64,000 nt of DNA from Bacillota bacterium (GCA_023421075.1 JAEZUM010000043.1:1-64000), one strand, 5' to 3'; positions 40,473 through 49,490 are shown, counted from the stretch's first letter. Made by a program: numbers and translations. Notes: a model not told the origin generated them from the sequence alone.

Positions 40473-41213
40473 TTATAGAAATCGCTTCTTAATCTCTTCA
40501 AATTTATCCACTGTCATTAGGGCATCCTTATCAATATCCTTGAAGGTTACGATATAGGTCCATCTGCCATAGGGTTCTATCTTCTTGATCTGAGAGACAT
40601 TGATCAGATAGGACTTGTGACTACGCATGAATTGTTCTCCGTCCAGCTTCGCCTCAATGTCACTCAGACTAGCCGAGGTATGAAAGGCATCCTTTTTTGT
40701 GTAGATTACGGTAGTGCTGTTCTCTCTCTGAACCAGTATGATGTCGCTGATATCCACAAAGCTCATACTTTCTTTGCCCTTTACCAACAACTTCTCAAGG
40801 CCTCGTTCATACTTAATAATCTTATCAAGATGCTCCTTTTCCGCCGTATCGGTAAAGGCCTTTACGCGGTCCAAGGTATGATATACCCGATCCACATTAA
40901 AGGGTTTAACCAAATAATCGAAGGCATATACCTCAAAAGCAGCCGACATATATTCCGAATGTGCTGTCGCAAAGATAATCTTCGTCTTCGGTTCCATATC
41001 TGCAATAATCTTAGCACACTCTAGTCCATTCGCACCGTTAATCTCGATATCAAGAAATACTACCTCTGCCTTTGTCTTCGTAAAAAGGCTTACCGCTTCC
41101 GATAGATTGTCGCACTCTCCGACAATCTCAAAGCCATCCTTGTTCTCTATGATTTTACGAAGCAGCTTACGAATTCCGCTTTCATCCTCCACGAGGATAA
41201 CTTTAATTGCCAT
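40473..41213 (-). CDS. LytTR-family response regulator
   Basis: The 246-residue protein has a receiver domain (VILVEDESGIRKLLRK; phospho-acceptor Asp in EVVFLDIEINGANG, about residue 55; switch Thr in FATAHSEY; Lys in YLVKPF) and a C-terminal LytTR DNA-binding domain (about 140-246; MRSHKSYLINVSQIKKIEPY). LytTR regulators usually control surface, toxin or peptide-sensing functions and are phosphorylated by kinases of the type encoded at 43267. Its start overlaps the 105-residue gene by 11 bases. It is transcribed with nfeD and floA. Confidence 0.94.
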   Translation of the reverse strand: MAIKVILVEDESGIRKLLRKIIENKDGFEIVGECDNLSEAVSLFTKTKAEVVFLDIEINGANGLECAKIIADMEPKTKIIFATAHSEYMSAAFEVYAFDYLVKPFNVDRVYHTLDRVKAFTDTAEKEHLDKIIKYERGLEKLLVKGKESMSFVDISDIILVQRENSTTVIYTKKDAFHTSASLSDIEAKLDGEQFMRSHKSYLINVSQIKKIEPYGRWTYIVTFKDIDKDALMTVDKFEEIKKRFL

Positions 41214-41520
41214 AGTATCTTCTCTCTCTTCGTTTGCTCATCGGCTTACCGAGAATCTCCGACCAGATGATAGCCTGCTGCAGATCTGCCTGAGTAATTT
41301 CATCCGTCTTCTGGGTAGCTGTCGGTACAACGGGAGATGCAACTACGATCTCTACCTTAGGCGGAAGTTTTCCCGGAAGCTTCTGCTCCCCGATTGCTTT
41401 TTTATTATCCGGCTTAGACATGGAAGCTTGGTTGCCATATAGCAGTACATTTTTCGTGGATTTGGCAAACTCGCTCAATCTCCCGAATGATGATTTACTA
41501 TTATAATACATAGGCTTCAC
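41203..41520 (-). CDS. Small basic protein of unknown function in the floA operon
   Basis: The 105-residue product has no hydrophobic segment. Its centre is Pro/Val-rich (KLPPKVEIVVASPVVPTA) and its C terminus, about residues 70-105, is a helix ending in KRRERRYYGN. The start follows GAGGTGAAGCCT, 16 bases after floA, and its 3' end overlaps the response regulator start by 11 bases, so it is a real translated member of the operon. I recognise no family. Its position suggests a role linking flotillin and the two-component system, which is speculative. Confidence 0.75.
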   Translation of the reverse strand: MKPMYYNSKSSFGRLSEFAKSTKNVLLYGNQASMSKPDNKKAIGEQKLPGKLPPKVEIVVASPVVPTATQKTDEITQADLQQAIIWSEILGKPMSKRRERRYYGN

Positions 41521-41535
41521 CTCGAATGCTTTGAA

Positions 41536-42519
41536 TTATTTATTGTCCCGTTTTTCATCAATAATCTGCTTTTTACCGGACTCAGAGATCTTTTCTCTCA
41601 TCTTGGTGTCAGCCTTGATATTTTGCATGTCGTAATAATCCATTACTCCAAGCTTTCCTTCTTTCAGAGCATAGGCCATTGCTTTGGGAACCTCTGCTTC
41701 TGCTTCTACAACATAGGCACGCATTTCCTGTTCCTTAGCAACTGCCATTGCTCTTCTCTCCTCGGCCTTAGCCTGAGCTATATTCTTATCTGCCTCGGCT
41801 TGAAGAGTCTGAAGCTGAGCTCCGATATTTCTTCCGACGTCGATGTCTGCGATATCGATGGAAAGGATTTCAAAGGCGGTACCCGAATCCAGACCTTTAC
41901 TAAGCACACGCTTAGAGATATCATCCGGATTCTCCAGAACCTCTTTGTGAGAGCCAGCAGAACCAACGGTAGTTACAATACCTTCACCGATTCTGGCTAA
42001 TACGGTTGCCTCACCGGCACCACCGACTAAGCGCTCCAGATTAGCACGCACGGTAACTCTTGCTTTTACAAGTAACTCGATACCATCCTTAGCTACTGCC
42101 GATACATTAGAGGTCTCAATTACCTTCGGGTTAACACTCATTCTAACAGCATCAAACACGTCTCTGCCGGCAAGGTCGATAGCCGCCGCTTTTTCAAAGT
42201 GCAGCTCAATCCCTGCACGTTCCGACGCAACGAGCGCATTAATAACACTGTCAACATTACCTCCTGCCAGATGATGTGCTTCCAGCTGGTTTACATTTAC
42301 ATTTAAGCCTGCTTTTATTGCTTTTATCAGCGGGAGAACGATCTTTGACGGTACAACACGTCTTAAACGCATACCAATTAAATTAAAAATACTTACTTTA
42401 ACATTAGCAGCCAAGGAGCTGATCCATAGCCCTACGGGTACAAAGGTGAAAAACAAAACAACTAATAAGCTGATGATACCAATTAAAACGATTAATCCAA
42501 TTGTCTGTGGCATAAACAT
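41536..42519 (-). CDS. floA: Flotillin-like protein FloA
   Basis: The 327-residue protein has an N-terminal membrane hairpin (IGLIVLIGIISLLVVLFFTF and VGLWISSLAANV, residues 6-40), an SPFH-like domain and the Glu/Ala coiled-coil region (KAEERRAMAVAKEQEMRAYV, about 255-285). It matches the YqfA/FloA group, which organises lipid microdomains and influences cell envelope and signalling proteins. In B. subtilis it is cotranscribed with an NfeD protein, as here. The start ATG at 42519 is 83 bases after nfeD. In this genome a LytTR regulator is in the same operon. Confidence 0.95.
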   Translation of the reverse strand: MFMPQTIGLIVLIGIISLLVVLFFTFVPVGLWISSLAANVKVSIFNLIGMRLRRVVPSKIVLPLIKAIKAGLNVNVNQLEAHHLAGGNVDSVINALVASERAGIELHFEKAAAIDLAGRDVFDAVRMSVNPKVIETSNVSAVAKDGIELLVKARVTVRANLERLVGGAGEATVLARIGEGIVTTVGSAGSHKEVLENPDDISKRVLSKGLDSGTAFEILSIDIADIDVGRNIGAQLQTLQAEADKNIAQAKAEERRAMAVAKEQEMRAYVVEAEAEVPKAMAYALKEGKLGVMDYYDMQNIKADTKMREKISESGKKQIIDEKRDNK

Positions 42520-42602
42520 ATCCCTCTTTCTATGTAGATTTTTTTATTTGTTACAATAGTACCAAAATAATTCTTACATTCTTTTGTTGTTCCTGTTCTC
42601 TT

Positions 42603-43097
42603 CTAATTTAACGCCTTCACAATTAACTTAGAGCCCTGTACCTTGAATATAATAAGCTTTGTATTTTTTGAAATGTATTTCCCTTCGCTGATAACGTCAA
42701 ATTCGATACCGTCAAAATCTGCGGTTCCACTGGGTCTGAGGTCTGTAATAGCTACTCCCTGCTTCCCAAGCAGATACTTCAGGTCATTTGAGCTGATAAA
42801 TCCTTTTTCCTTATTCTGCTCATCCTTCAGGATAATCGGAGATTTTAATTTTGCTTTTGATAAAATCCCTAGTATTATCGCGAACATAATTCCTAGTAGC
42901 GCCATAATAATCAGAGCAATGATTGCTCCCTCGACAAAGGTATCGGACACCAGGAAGATCGCTACTACCAAACAAATGATTCCGGATATTCCCGGGATGG
43001 AAAAGCCCGGTATCACCATCTCGATTCCAATCAGGACAAAGCCTGCGACAAATAAAATAATCGCAACGATTAATGCTACACCCATCTCACCGAACAT
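42603..43097 (-). CDS. NfeD family membrane protein
   Basis: The 164-residue protein has three or four transmembrane segments (VALIVAIILFVAGFVLIGIE, IIALIIMALLGIMFAIILGI) followed by a small OB-fold domain (about 105-164; KQGVAITDLRPSGTADFDGI and EYISKNTKLIIFKVQG-like end), the arrangement of short NfeD proteins that partner flotillins. It lacks the N-terminal protease domain of long NfeD. The start follows AAAGGAGAAAAGAC. It has its own promoter downstream of the sensor kinase gene. Confidence 0.92.
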   Translation of the reverse strand: MFGEMGVALIVAIILFVAGFVLIGIEMVIPGFSIPGISGIICLVVAIFLVSDTFVEGAIIALIIMALLGIMFAIILGILSKAKLKSPIILKDEQNKEKGFISSNDLKYLLGKQGVAITDLRPSGTADFDGIEFDVISEGKYISKNTKLIIFKVQGSKLIVKALN

Positions 43098-43187
43098 GTC
43101 TTTTCTCCTTTCATAATCTAAAAAGTTTTTGGATATCTAAATTATACTTTACTACGAAATTATGAAATGGGAATAGATAATTGCTAA

Positions 43188-43216
43188 GTTATACATCTTT
43201 GCCTTCATACTGTCAA
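43188..43216 (-). promoter_or_regulatory. Promoter for nfeD-floA-105aa-LytTR operon
   Basis: Minus-strand TTGACA (43211-43216), 17 bases, TATAAC (43188-43193), 90 bases before nfeD and after the kinase stop. Confidence 0.7.
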
Positions 43217-43266
43217 ATTCGGACCATGAAATCTCATTACATACCTCACATATCTATATCAATTTA

Positions 43267-44115
43267 TTAGGCCTGTTTCATTCCCGTCCCGTGATCTCCT
43301 TTCGGTAATTCAATGTAGAAGCTTGTCTTGTCGACGTTGGAATGAGCTGTTATAGTACCCCCTGCCTCCTTAATAATCTTTGAAACAATGAATAATCCCA
43401 TACCATGCTCACCTTCCTTCTTGGTGGTTACCCCTTGACGAAAGATATTATCCAGCTGACTCTTCGGTATCTGTGGTCCATTATTATAGATTAAGAAGGT
43501 GTAATTCTCCCTGTCTTCCCCGATCTCCAGATGGATGCTTTTCTCATGCTCGGCTTCCGACAATGCCGTGATGCTATTATCAATAATATTCGCAAGAACC
43601 TTACATAGGTTCCAAGGTTCTAGGGGTATCTCTTTCAGCTGAGAACGTATCTCCAGATACATATCAATACCCTTTTTTTCTGCAGTCTCAATCTTTGCTT
43701 GAAGCAGGGCATTCACAGCCGGCTGAGCGGTCTTCAGTGCCTTGCTAACTTTCATAATATCCTTAAAAACAGGATCAATATAACCCTTTGCCTCTTCATA
43801 TTCTCCAAGCTCCATTAATCCATAAATCACCTGAAAATGATTTAAGTAATCATGTCTTTGTGCGCGAAGCCTCGTATTTAATTCCTCCAGGTTGGACATT
43901 GATTCTGCCATAATATCATTCTTGTATCGGGATGCAAAATACAGACCTAGAATCGTTATAAGACTGCTGAACAGCATTAGGCCTATGGCCAGATACATAA
44001 ATATACTGACCTCATCGATTATGGTCTTACCCTGAATAATCAAAATAATCAATCCCACAAAAAACTGGAGCAGATTAATCAATAATAATGCTCCTACCAG
44101 CTTTTTTAAATGCAT
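43267..44115 (-). CDS. Sensor histidine kinase with GHKL ATPase domain
   Basis: The 282-residue protein has two transmembrane helices (LVGALLLINLLQFFVGLIILI and YLAIGLMLFSSLITILGLYF), a Spo0B/CitA-like H-box helix with RAQRHDYLNHFQVIYGLMEL (about residue 85) and a GHKL ATPase domain (NIIDNSITALSEAEH N-box; GMGLFIVSKII G-box). Such kinases pair with LytTR regulators; the regulator at 40473 is the obvious partner. There is virtually no extracellular domain, so the stimulus may be sensed in the membrane. The start at 44115 follows GGGGAGG, better than the ATG at 44136. Confidence 0.92.
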   Translation of the reverse strand: MHLKKLVGALLLINLLQFFVGLIILIIQGKTIIDEVSIFMYLAIGLMLFSSLITILGLYFASRYKNDIMAESMSNLEELNTRLRAQRHDYLNHFQVIYGLMELGEYEEAKGYIDPVFKDIMKVSKALKTAQPAVNALLQAKIETAEKKGIDMYLEIRSQLKEIPLEPWNLCKVLANIIDNSITALSEAEHEKSIHLEIGEDRENYTFLIYNNGPQIPKSQLDNIFRQGVTTKKEGEHGMGLFIVSKIIKEAGGTITAHSNVDKTSFYIELPKGDHGTGMKQA

Positions 44116-44172
44116 GAATATCCTCCCCGTCCCCATGTAGCTTTGTACTTTGATAAGCTTAAATCTAAAATA

Positions 44173-44181
44173 AGTATATCA
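44173..44181 (-). promoter_or_regulatory. Extended -10 promoter for the sensor kinase
   Basis: Minus-strand TGATATACT (an extended -10 element) lies 58 bases before the start; the -35 is poor. Confidence 0.4.
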
Positions 44182-44388
44182 TATTTACCATTTTATTGCA
44201 TTAAAACTAGATTATATCGAAGTGCTTCCATTTCACACAAACAGCTGCAAATAAAATCAGAGAAGAACCAAGAGACTTAGCCTTTCTCTACCGTCCTTCT
44301 CCTATATTTTATATTAGTTCGAACCTGACACGAGTCGTGCTTCTTACTATGAGCTATCCAGTAGGCTCAGATAAAATTTCACCTTGGC

Positions 44389-44658
44389 TTATAACTGAGC
44401 GCCCTCCTGCTTTATACCATACTCCAGTACCCCATTTATAAAAGTGTATGGATACTGTGTCCCACATTCATTACACTCGATAAAGGTTCTTGAATTGGTC
44501 TGCTCCCGTTTATCATATAAAAAAGATAAAAACTCCTCCGTATTCTTATGGCCCGGTGCATCCTCATCCAGGATATAGGAATAAACATAGCTTGCTTCAT
44601 ATCGGAGTGTTAATTTCTTACCGTTACAAATCGGACAGCGATAGTGGTTTGATTCCAT
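44389..44658 (-). CDS. Small zinc-ribbon-like protein
   Basis: The 89-residue product has two CxxC knuckles, CPIC (residues 8-11) and CNEC (about 63-66), 50 residues apart, which would bind one zinc ion. The segment between them is helical and acidic. No membrane or catalytic motif is present. Zinc ribbons of this size often act as nucleic-acid-binding or partner-binding modules; no family is recognised. The start follows GGAAGGTACATT. It is a stand-alone gene between the kinase and the plus-strand 61-residue gene. Confidence 0.78.
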   Translation of the reverse strand: MESNHYRCPICNGKKLTLRYEASYVYSYILDEDAPGHKNTEEFLSFLYDKREQTNSRTFIECNECGTQYPYTFINGVLEYGIKQEGAQL

Positions 44659-44873
44659 AATGTACCTTCCTTATCAGTAATATTAAGTATAGTTACATCA
44701 TTGCACAAAATGAAACAAACTATTCGCTCCATCGAGATTGCGCATCCATATATTCAAAAACTTAACGCTCCTTTGATAAAGTAAATTATCCGGCTTCCCA
44801 AAGGTAACGCCGAATTTTTGTCTGCTAGTGTACTTGTAACAAAATATTACATATTTTCATAGATTAGGGAGTA

Positions 44874-44902
44874 TTGAATCAAAATAAAGAAAGTGTTATA
44901 GT
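44874..44902 (+). promoter_or_regulatory. Promoter for the 61-residue gene
   Basis: TTGAAT (44874-44879), 17 bases, TATAGT (44897-44902). Transcription would begin around 44909, so the leader is only about 15 bases and consists mainly of the ribosome binding site. Confidence 0.65.
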
Positions 44903-44923
44903 AATGATATGGAGGTGGTTATT

Positions 44924-45109
44924 ATGTTTAAAAAAGATAATAAAGAGTCTTCAAAGAAAATAATCAAGAAAATGAATTCAATATCTTATGATGAGCATTT
45001 TACAAGAACCACAGAATCAATCGATTTGGCTAAGAATCCTAATTTTGTAGATATCGGCGACGGAACTTCCAAACGTAAGGAAAGCGATATCGAAAAGTAT
45101 ACAAGATAG
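44924..45109 (+). CDS. Small hydrophilic protein of unknown function, 61 residues
   Basis: The product is highly charged (MFKKDNKESSKKIIKKM at the start, SKRKESDIEKYTR at the end), without cysteine or hydrophobic helix. The ATG at 44924 has GGAGGTGGTTATT upstream; the earlier in-frame ATG at 44909 lies at the predicted transcription start, which favours 44924. A strong promoter and a terminator at 45175 enclose it as a single-gene unit. No family is recognised. Confidence 0.72.
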   Translation: MFKKDNKESSKKIIKKMNSISYDEHFTRTTESIDLAKNPNFVDIGDGTSKRKESDIEKYTR

Positions 45110-45174
45110 CCGTGAAACCGGCAGCCATTTCGCCTTTTTATCCGTCCTTTGCAACAAATTAGAGAATAAATGAA

Positions 45175-45216
45175 AGCCCACTTGTAAGAACTCCTTACAT
45201 AGTGGGCTAATTTTTT
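45175..45216. terminator. Bidirectional terminator of the 61-residue gene and the mod operon
   Basis: AGCCCACT (45175-45182) with AGTGGGCT (45201-45208), continued by TGTAAG/CTTACA; TTTTTT follows on the plus strand and TTCATTT on the minus strand. It closes the 17-gene molybdenum/selenium operon. Confidence 0.85.
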
Positions 45217-45226
45217 ATGATCTATC

Positions 45227-46276
45227 TTATTCTAATAGCAAAAGCTTCTCCTCCGGTAAATGCAAATAGTGAGGCAATCCCTTCCCAAGAACCTCCTGCT
45301 TATCCTTCGGAACATACCAGCTAAGACATTCTGCGAAGTCAGGATTCACTGCTCGAAGGAAGAAATGCTCTTCCATGGGTATCCCTCCCCTTCCGACCAG
45401 CGTAAAAGGAATATAATTCGTCTCAGGCTGCTCCCAGGCTGGGATGAAATCGTAGGAGTGGATTCCCACATAATGTATTTGATCGGTAAGCTCCTTATGG
45501 GTAGATAATTGAATTCCCCAATCTGTTGCCTCCATGGTATGACGGTCAAGGATTTTGATTGCCGATATATTCTTGCATCCGATCAATCTTGCTGCTTCCT
45601 TTCTTACCGGCCGTTCAAACAATTCCTTGGTATCTCCGGCAATAATTGTACTGCCTTTGTTGATCATCATCAAACGTTCACAGAAGACATAAGCCTCATC
45701 TCGGTTATGGGTAACCAGAAGTACATCCCCTCGGTATTCTTCTAAGCTCTCCAATAACTGCTGTTGGAGAAGCTCCTTCAAATAGCTGTCGAGAGAGGAG
45801 AAGGGTTCATCCAGCATGATAATATCCGGGTTACTGACCAGCATTCTGGCGAGTGCTACTCGCTGCTGCTGTCCCCCGGATAATTCGGAGGGATAGCGAT
45901 CCTTCAGTCCCTCCAGGTGATATTCCTTCATTTTCTCACGAACCAGACGATGCTTCTCTTCCTTTGTTGTCGTAATCGCAATTCCGATATTCTCTTCTAC
46001 GGTCATGGCAGGAAACAACGCATAGTTTTGAAACAAATAACCAACTCTTCGTTTTTGCGGCGTAAGATTAATCTTCCTCTCCGAATCGAAGAGCACCCTG
46101 TCATTTAGAATAATACGTCCCGAATCCGGTTTTTCTATGCCTGCGATGCATTTTAATGTCAGACTCTTGCCCGAACCGGAGGCCCCTAAGATCGCTGTTC
46201 TTTGATTCACACTACTTAATTCCACTTCCAGATGAAATCCCTTAAACTTCTTCTTAATCATCACTTCGATTGACAT
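45227..46276 (-). CDS. modC: Molybdate ABC transporter ATP-binding protein
   Basis: The 349-residue ATPase contains Walker A LGASGSGKSLTL (about residue 30), the signature LSGGQQQRVALARML (about 125), Walker B IIMLDEPFSSLD and switch His in VTHNRDE. The C-terminal third (about 240-349) is an extra regulatory domain, though not clearly a standard TOBE/MOP domain. It energises molybdate import with ModB and ModA. Six bases separate it from modB, and it is the last gene before the terminator. Confidence 0.94.
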   Translation of the reverse strand: MSIEVMIKKKFKGFHLEVELSSVNQRTAILGASGSGKSLTLKCIAGIEKPDSGRIILNDRVLFDSERKINLTPQKRRVGYLFQNYALFPAMTVEENIGIAITTTKEEKHRLVREKMKEYHLEGLKDRYPSELSGGQQQRVALARMLVSNPDIIMLDEPFSSLDSYLKELLQQQLLESLEEYRGDVLLVTHNRDEAYVFCERLMMINKGSTIIAGDTKELFERPVRKEAARLIGCKNISAIKILDRHTMEATDWGIQLSTHKELTDQIHYVGIHSYDFIPAWEQPETNYIPFTLVGRGGIPMEEHFFLRAVNPDFAECLSWYVPKDKQEVLGKGLPHYLHLPEEKLLLLE

Positions 46277-46282
46277 AGACCT

Positions 46283-46987
46283 CTACCACCGCTTCATGTT
46301 TTTTTGATTTCTTGCTGCTACCAGATTCATCGCAACAATAATAACAAAGGCAATAAGACTGATTACTACTACCCAAAAGCCCGCTGTAACATAATCTCCG
46401 TCCTGTATAACCATGGCAATACGCTGTGATATGGTTCCCGTCTTCCCCGGTATATTACCGGCTAACATGGAGGTCGCCCCGTATTCGCCGAGTGCTCTTG
46501 CGAAGGTTAGAATGGTTCCCGATGCAATTCCCGGACCGGCTGTGGGCATTACCACCTTCCAGAACACCTTTGTCTCCGATAAGCCTAAGGTTCTTGCCGC
46601 ATAAATCAGATTAACATCCACCTGCTCAAAAGCAGCCCTTGCATTCCGATACATCAATGGAAACGCAATCACCGTAGCCGCAATAATACAGCCTAACCAG
46701 CTTTGTACTACTTTAATATCAAAGGTACCATATAGGAAGGAACCAAAGGGTCTTCGCAAGCTGAAAACCAAAAGAAGAACAAAACCCACAACAGTAGGAG
46801 GAAGAACTAAGGTCAGGGTTAAGAAACCGTCTGCTATCGCTTTCATCTTCGGTCCTGCATGCAGCACCCTCCGTGCTGCATAGATTCCAAGAAAGAAGGA
46901 AATTATGGTAGCCACCACGCCGGTCTTCAAAGAAATGATCAACGGACTCCAGTCCAGCCCCATTAAGAACGGTAGAAACTTTTCCAT
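46283..46987 (-). CDS. modB: Molybdate ABC transporter permease
   Basis: The 234-residue permease has five or six transmembrane helices and the EAA loop motif for ATPase contact (RTLGLSETKVFWKVVMPTAG, about residues 130-150). The N terminus WSPLIISLKTGVVATIISFF and GEYGATSMLAGNIPG are typical of ModB/CysT-type permeases. Association with the molybdopterin genes supports molybdate as substrate over sulfate. Confidence 0.95.
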   Translation of the reverse strand: MEKFLPFLMGLDWSPLIISLKTGVVATIISFFLGIYAARRVLHAGPKMKAIADGFLTLTLVLPPTVVGFVLLLVFSLRRPFGSFLYGTFDIKVVQSWLGCIIAATVIAFPLMYRNARAAFEQVDVNLIYAARTLGLSETKVFWKVVMPTAGPGIASGTILTFARALGEYGATSMLAGNIPGKTGTISQRIAMVIQDGDYVTAGFWVVVISLIAFVIIVAMNLVAARNQKNMKRW

Positions 46988-47081
46988 ATATGCGCTCCTT
47001 ACTAACTATAATAACAATCCTCGCCTATACTCATAGCTATTATCTAAAGTTCCGATCTTCCAGTGAATAGACGCTCTTTTG

Positions 47082-47912
47082 CTAATTTACTTTCGTCTCA
47101 AAGCAATATTGTTCAAATATCGCTTTTGCGGTATCTGATAGAATAAACTGATAGAAGTCTTCCGCTGCTTTTTCCTTCGCCGAGGTAGCTTCCTTATTCT
47201 TAACCAGGCAAACAGGATAAATGATATCTCCGGTCAGCTCATAGCTTACCTTCTGAAGAATGTCCACCTTTTCCTCATACCCATAGGTATCGGAATAATA
47301 GGTTGTCCCAACCTCACAGGAGCCTTCCACAACAGAGATCAAAACCTTACTTACATTGCCCTGTTCACTGATTTCTACTTCTCCCAGTGCTGTCGATACT
47401 TCCTGTGTTGAAATCTTGGATACATCCTCACTTTCCGGAAGAATACCAAGCTTCATCAGTGCCTGTCTGGTATATTTCCCTGCAGGAACACTTCCATCCG
47501 CTAAGGCAAGGCTGGTAGCATCCCCCAGGTTCTCCAGTCCTGTTACTTTTGTATTGCTCGATTTACCGGCGATAACAACCAGCTGATTGTTCAAAACATC
47601 TTTTCTGGTACCCTCAACTACCAAGCCGTCTTGCTCAAGCTGGTCCATCTGCTTTTGTGCTGCAGAGAAGAAGATATCACACTCATAGCCTTCCTCAATC
47701 TGCGTTAATAGCTTTCCGGAGCTGTCCGCATTATAAACAATCATAACCTCGGGGTGATCCTTCTGATATGCTTTTGCAAGGTCCGCCATAACCGTATTCA
47801 AGCTGGCAGCAATAAATACCTGCAGCTCAACCTTATCCTCTTTCTTAGCAGTACAGCCGGACAGTGTAATAATAAATACACTGCATAAGAATAATACCAG
47901 GTAACGTCTCAT
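47082..47912 (-). CDS. modA: Molybdate-binding lipoprotein
   Basis: The 276-residue protein starts with a lipoprotein signal (YLVLFLCSVFIITLSGC; Cys20 as lipid anchor) and continues as a ModA periplasmic-binding fold: LQVFIAASLNTVMADLAKAY, YNADSSGKLLTQIEEG, CDIFFSAAQKQMDQL. These residues supply the serines that hold the oxyanion in ModA. It captures molybdate (possibly tungstate) outside the membrane for ModBC. Confidence 0.95.
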   Translation of the reverse strand: MRRYLVLFLCSVFIITLSGCTAKKEDKVELQVFIAASLNTVMADLAKAYQKDHPEVMIVYNADSSGKLLTQIEEGYECDIFFSAAQKQMDQLEQDGLVVEGTRKDVLNNQLVVIAGKSSNTKVTGLENLGDATSLALADGSVPAGKYTRQALMKLGILPESEDVSKISTQEVSTALGEVEISEQGNVSKVLISVVEGSCEVGTTYYSDTYGYEEKVDILQKVSYELTGDIIYPVCLVKNKEATSAKEKAAEDFYQFILSDTAKAIFEQYCFETKVN

Positions 47913-47962
47913 TAAAAATCCCCTTTTTATATATTACTAGGTATCACGCGGCAATATCCACT

Positions 47963-48937
47963 TCAGCCGCCGATCGCACCCAAAAACTTTCTCTCGTCTT
48001 TCTCGGTCCCCTGTTCATAAAAATGATGTCCACAGGGTTTATGATTTACTTCCTCTAAAATCAGCTGCTCTATTGTATTCTCAGATATGCCCTGCCTTAA
48101 CAGATCCTTCAGATTCAGGCTACCACCATATTGCAGACAGGTCTTGAGAAGACCTTCCGAGGTGAGACGAATTCGATTGCAGTCCGAACAAAATTTATGA
48201 GATACAGCGCTGATAAAGCCAATCTTTCCGGCAAAGCCCTCCAACTCGTAATATTTTGCCGGACCATTCCCACTTGTTTTTGCCAGTGGCTGCAGCTTTC
48301 CGAATGCTTCCTCCAGAATATCTTTTATTTCACTCTCACCATACAGCTGATAATTTACTCCATATCCTATCGGCATCATTTCGATAAAACGAACTGCAAG
48401 CTTATCTTCTCTGGCAAGCTCGGCCATCCGAAGGATATTTTCTTTACTGCTGTCGATCGGTACAACATTTATTTTCAGATCGATCTCCGGATAACTTAGT
48501 GCTTCTCGGATTCCCTCCCAGACCTGATTGAACTGATCCCTTTTTGTAATTCTTTTAAAATTCTCAGGATCTCTGGTATCAAGGCTAATATTTATGGAGG
48601 TAATTCCTTCTTTCGCAAGCTCCTTCATCTGCTCCTTCAACAGAACACCATTCGTTGTCAAGGTAACCTGTTCAATCTGCGGGATACTGCGAATTGCACG
48701 CACAATTGCTGGAAGATCCTCCCGTAGCAAGGGCTCTCCTCCGGTTAGCTTTACCTTCCTGACACCGTTTCTTGCCATCAGCCTTGTTATAATTTCGATT
48801 TCCTCACAGGTCATCAGCTGTGCCTGATTCAGAAAATCCTTTGCAGATTCCGGCATACAGTAGCAGCAACGCAGATTACAATGATCCGTTAATGAAATTC
48901 TAAGATAATCGATCGTTCGATTTAACTTATCCTGCAT
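47963..48937 (-). CDS. moaA: GTP 3',8-cyclase MoaA
   Basis: MoaA carries out the first step of molybdopterin synthesis, a radical SAM rearrangement of GTP. The 324-residue protein has N-terminal cluster CNLRCCYC (about residues 20-27), SAM-binding KLTGGEPLLR, and the C-terminal second [4Fe-4S] ligands CSDCNRIRLT plus a third Cys in KTCLQYG. The protein ends in the GG dipeptide (LGAIGG) required for catalysis. It is followed by modA and preceded by mog. Confidence 0.97.
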   Translation of the reverse strand: MQDKLNRTIDYLRISLTDHCNLRCCYCMPESAKDFLNQAQLMTCEEIEIITRLMARNGVRKVKLTGGEPLLREDLPAIVRAIRSIPQIEQVTLTTNGVLLKEQMKELAKEGITSINISLDTRDPENFKRITKRDQFNQVWEGIREALSYPEIDLKINVVPIDSSKENILRMAELAREDKLAVRFIEMMPIGYGVNYQLYGESEIKDILEEAFGKLQPLAKTSGNGPAKYYELEGFAGKIGFISAVSHKFCSDCNRIRLTSEGLLKTCLQYGGSLNLKDLLRQGISENTIEQLILEEVNHKPCGHHFYEQGTEKDERKFLGAIGG

Positions 48938-49001
48938 AGCTATAGACCTTTCCTTTCTGTGCTACAACTGCATAAGCTCTTTCCCTTGTTGGATAAAGAC
49001 A

Positions 49002-49490
49002 CTATCTTGCGCACTCCCCGGCCTCTCCCTTGAGAATCTCAAGACCATGCTTAATTTCCTCAATGATATAGGTCAGACTTTCCTCTACTGCCTTAGGACT
49101 ACCCGGCAGATTAATGATTAAGGTACTCTTTCGAATGGCCGCCACACCACGACTTAACATGGCTCTCTTGGTTATCGTCATAGAATAGGCACGAATTGCT
49201 TCTGCAATTCCGGGTACCATCCTCTCTGCAATCGCAACCGTCGCTTCCGGTGTTACGTCTCTCATCGAGAAGCCGGTACCTCCGGTGGTCAATAACAAAT
49301 CTATGGTATTCTCATCACACAGCCGCCGCATCGTCTCCTGAAGAAGCCCCTTCTCATCCGGTAAGATCTGATAATGGCTCACCTGATAGCCATGCTCCTC
49401 CACGATGGATCGTATTCTTTCACCGCTGATATCCTTACGCTCGCCGACACTTCCTTTATCACTTGCGGTTATAATTCCTACTCTATACAA
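49002..49490 (-). CDS. mog: Molybdopterin adenylyltransferase (Mog/MoaB family)
   Basis: The 162-residue protein has the MoCF fold: GIITASDKGSVGERKDISG at the N terminus, LLLTTGGTGFSMRDVTPEAT (about residue 70) and NLPGSPKAVEESL (about 130). Enzymes of this family adenylate molybdopterin before molybdenum insertion. It overlaps the MOSC gene by eight bases. Confidence 0.92.
   Translation of the reverse strand: MYRVGIITASDKGSVGERKDISGERIRSIVEEHGYQVSHYQILPDEKGLLQETMRRLCDENTIDLLLTTGGTGFSMRDVTPEATVAIAERMVPGIAEAIRAYSMTITKRAMLSRGVAAIRKSTLIINLPGSPKAVEESLTYIIEEIKHGLEILKGEAGECAR

Noticed and set aside
48938..49001. Moco riboswitch before moaA
   Set aside because: The gap is only 64 bases and no conserved Moco-RNA segments are seen there or before modA or the operon start.
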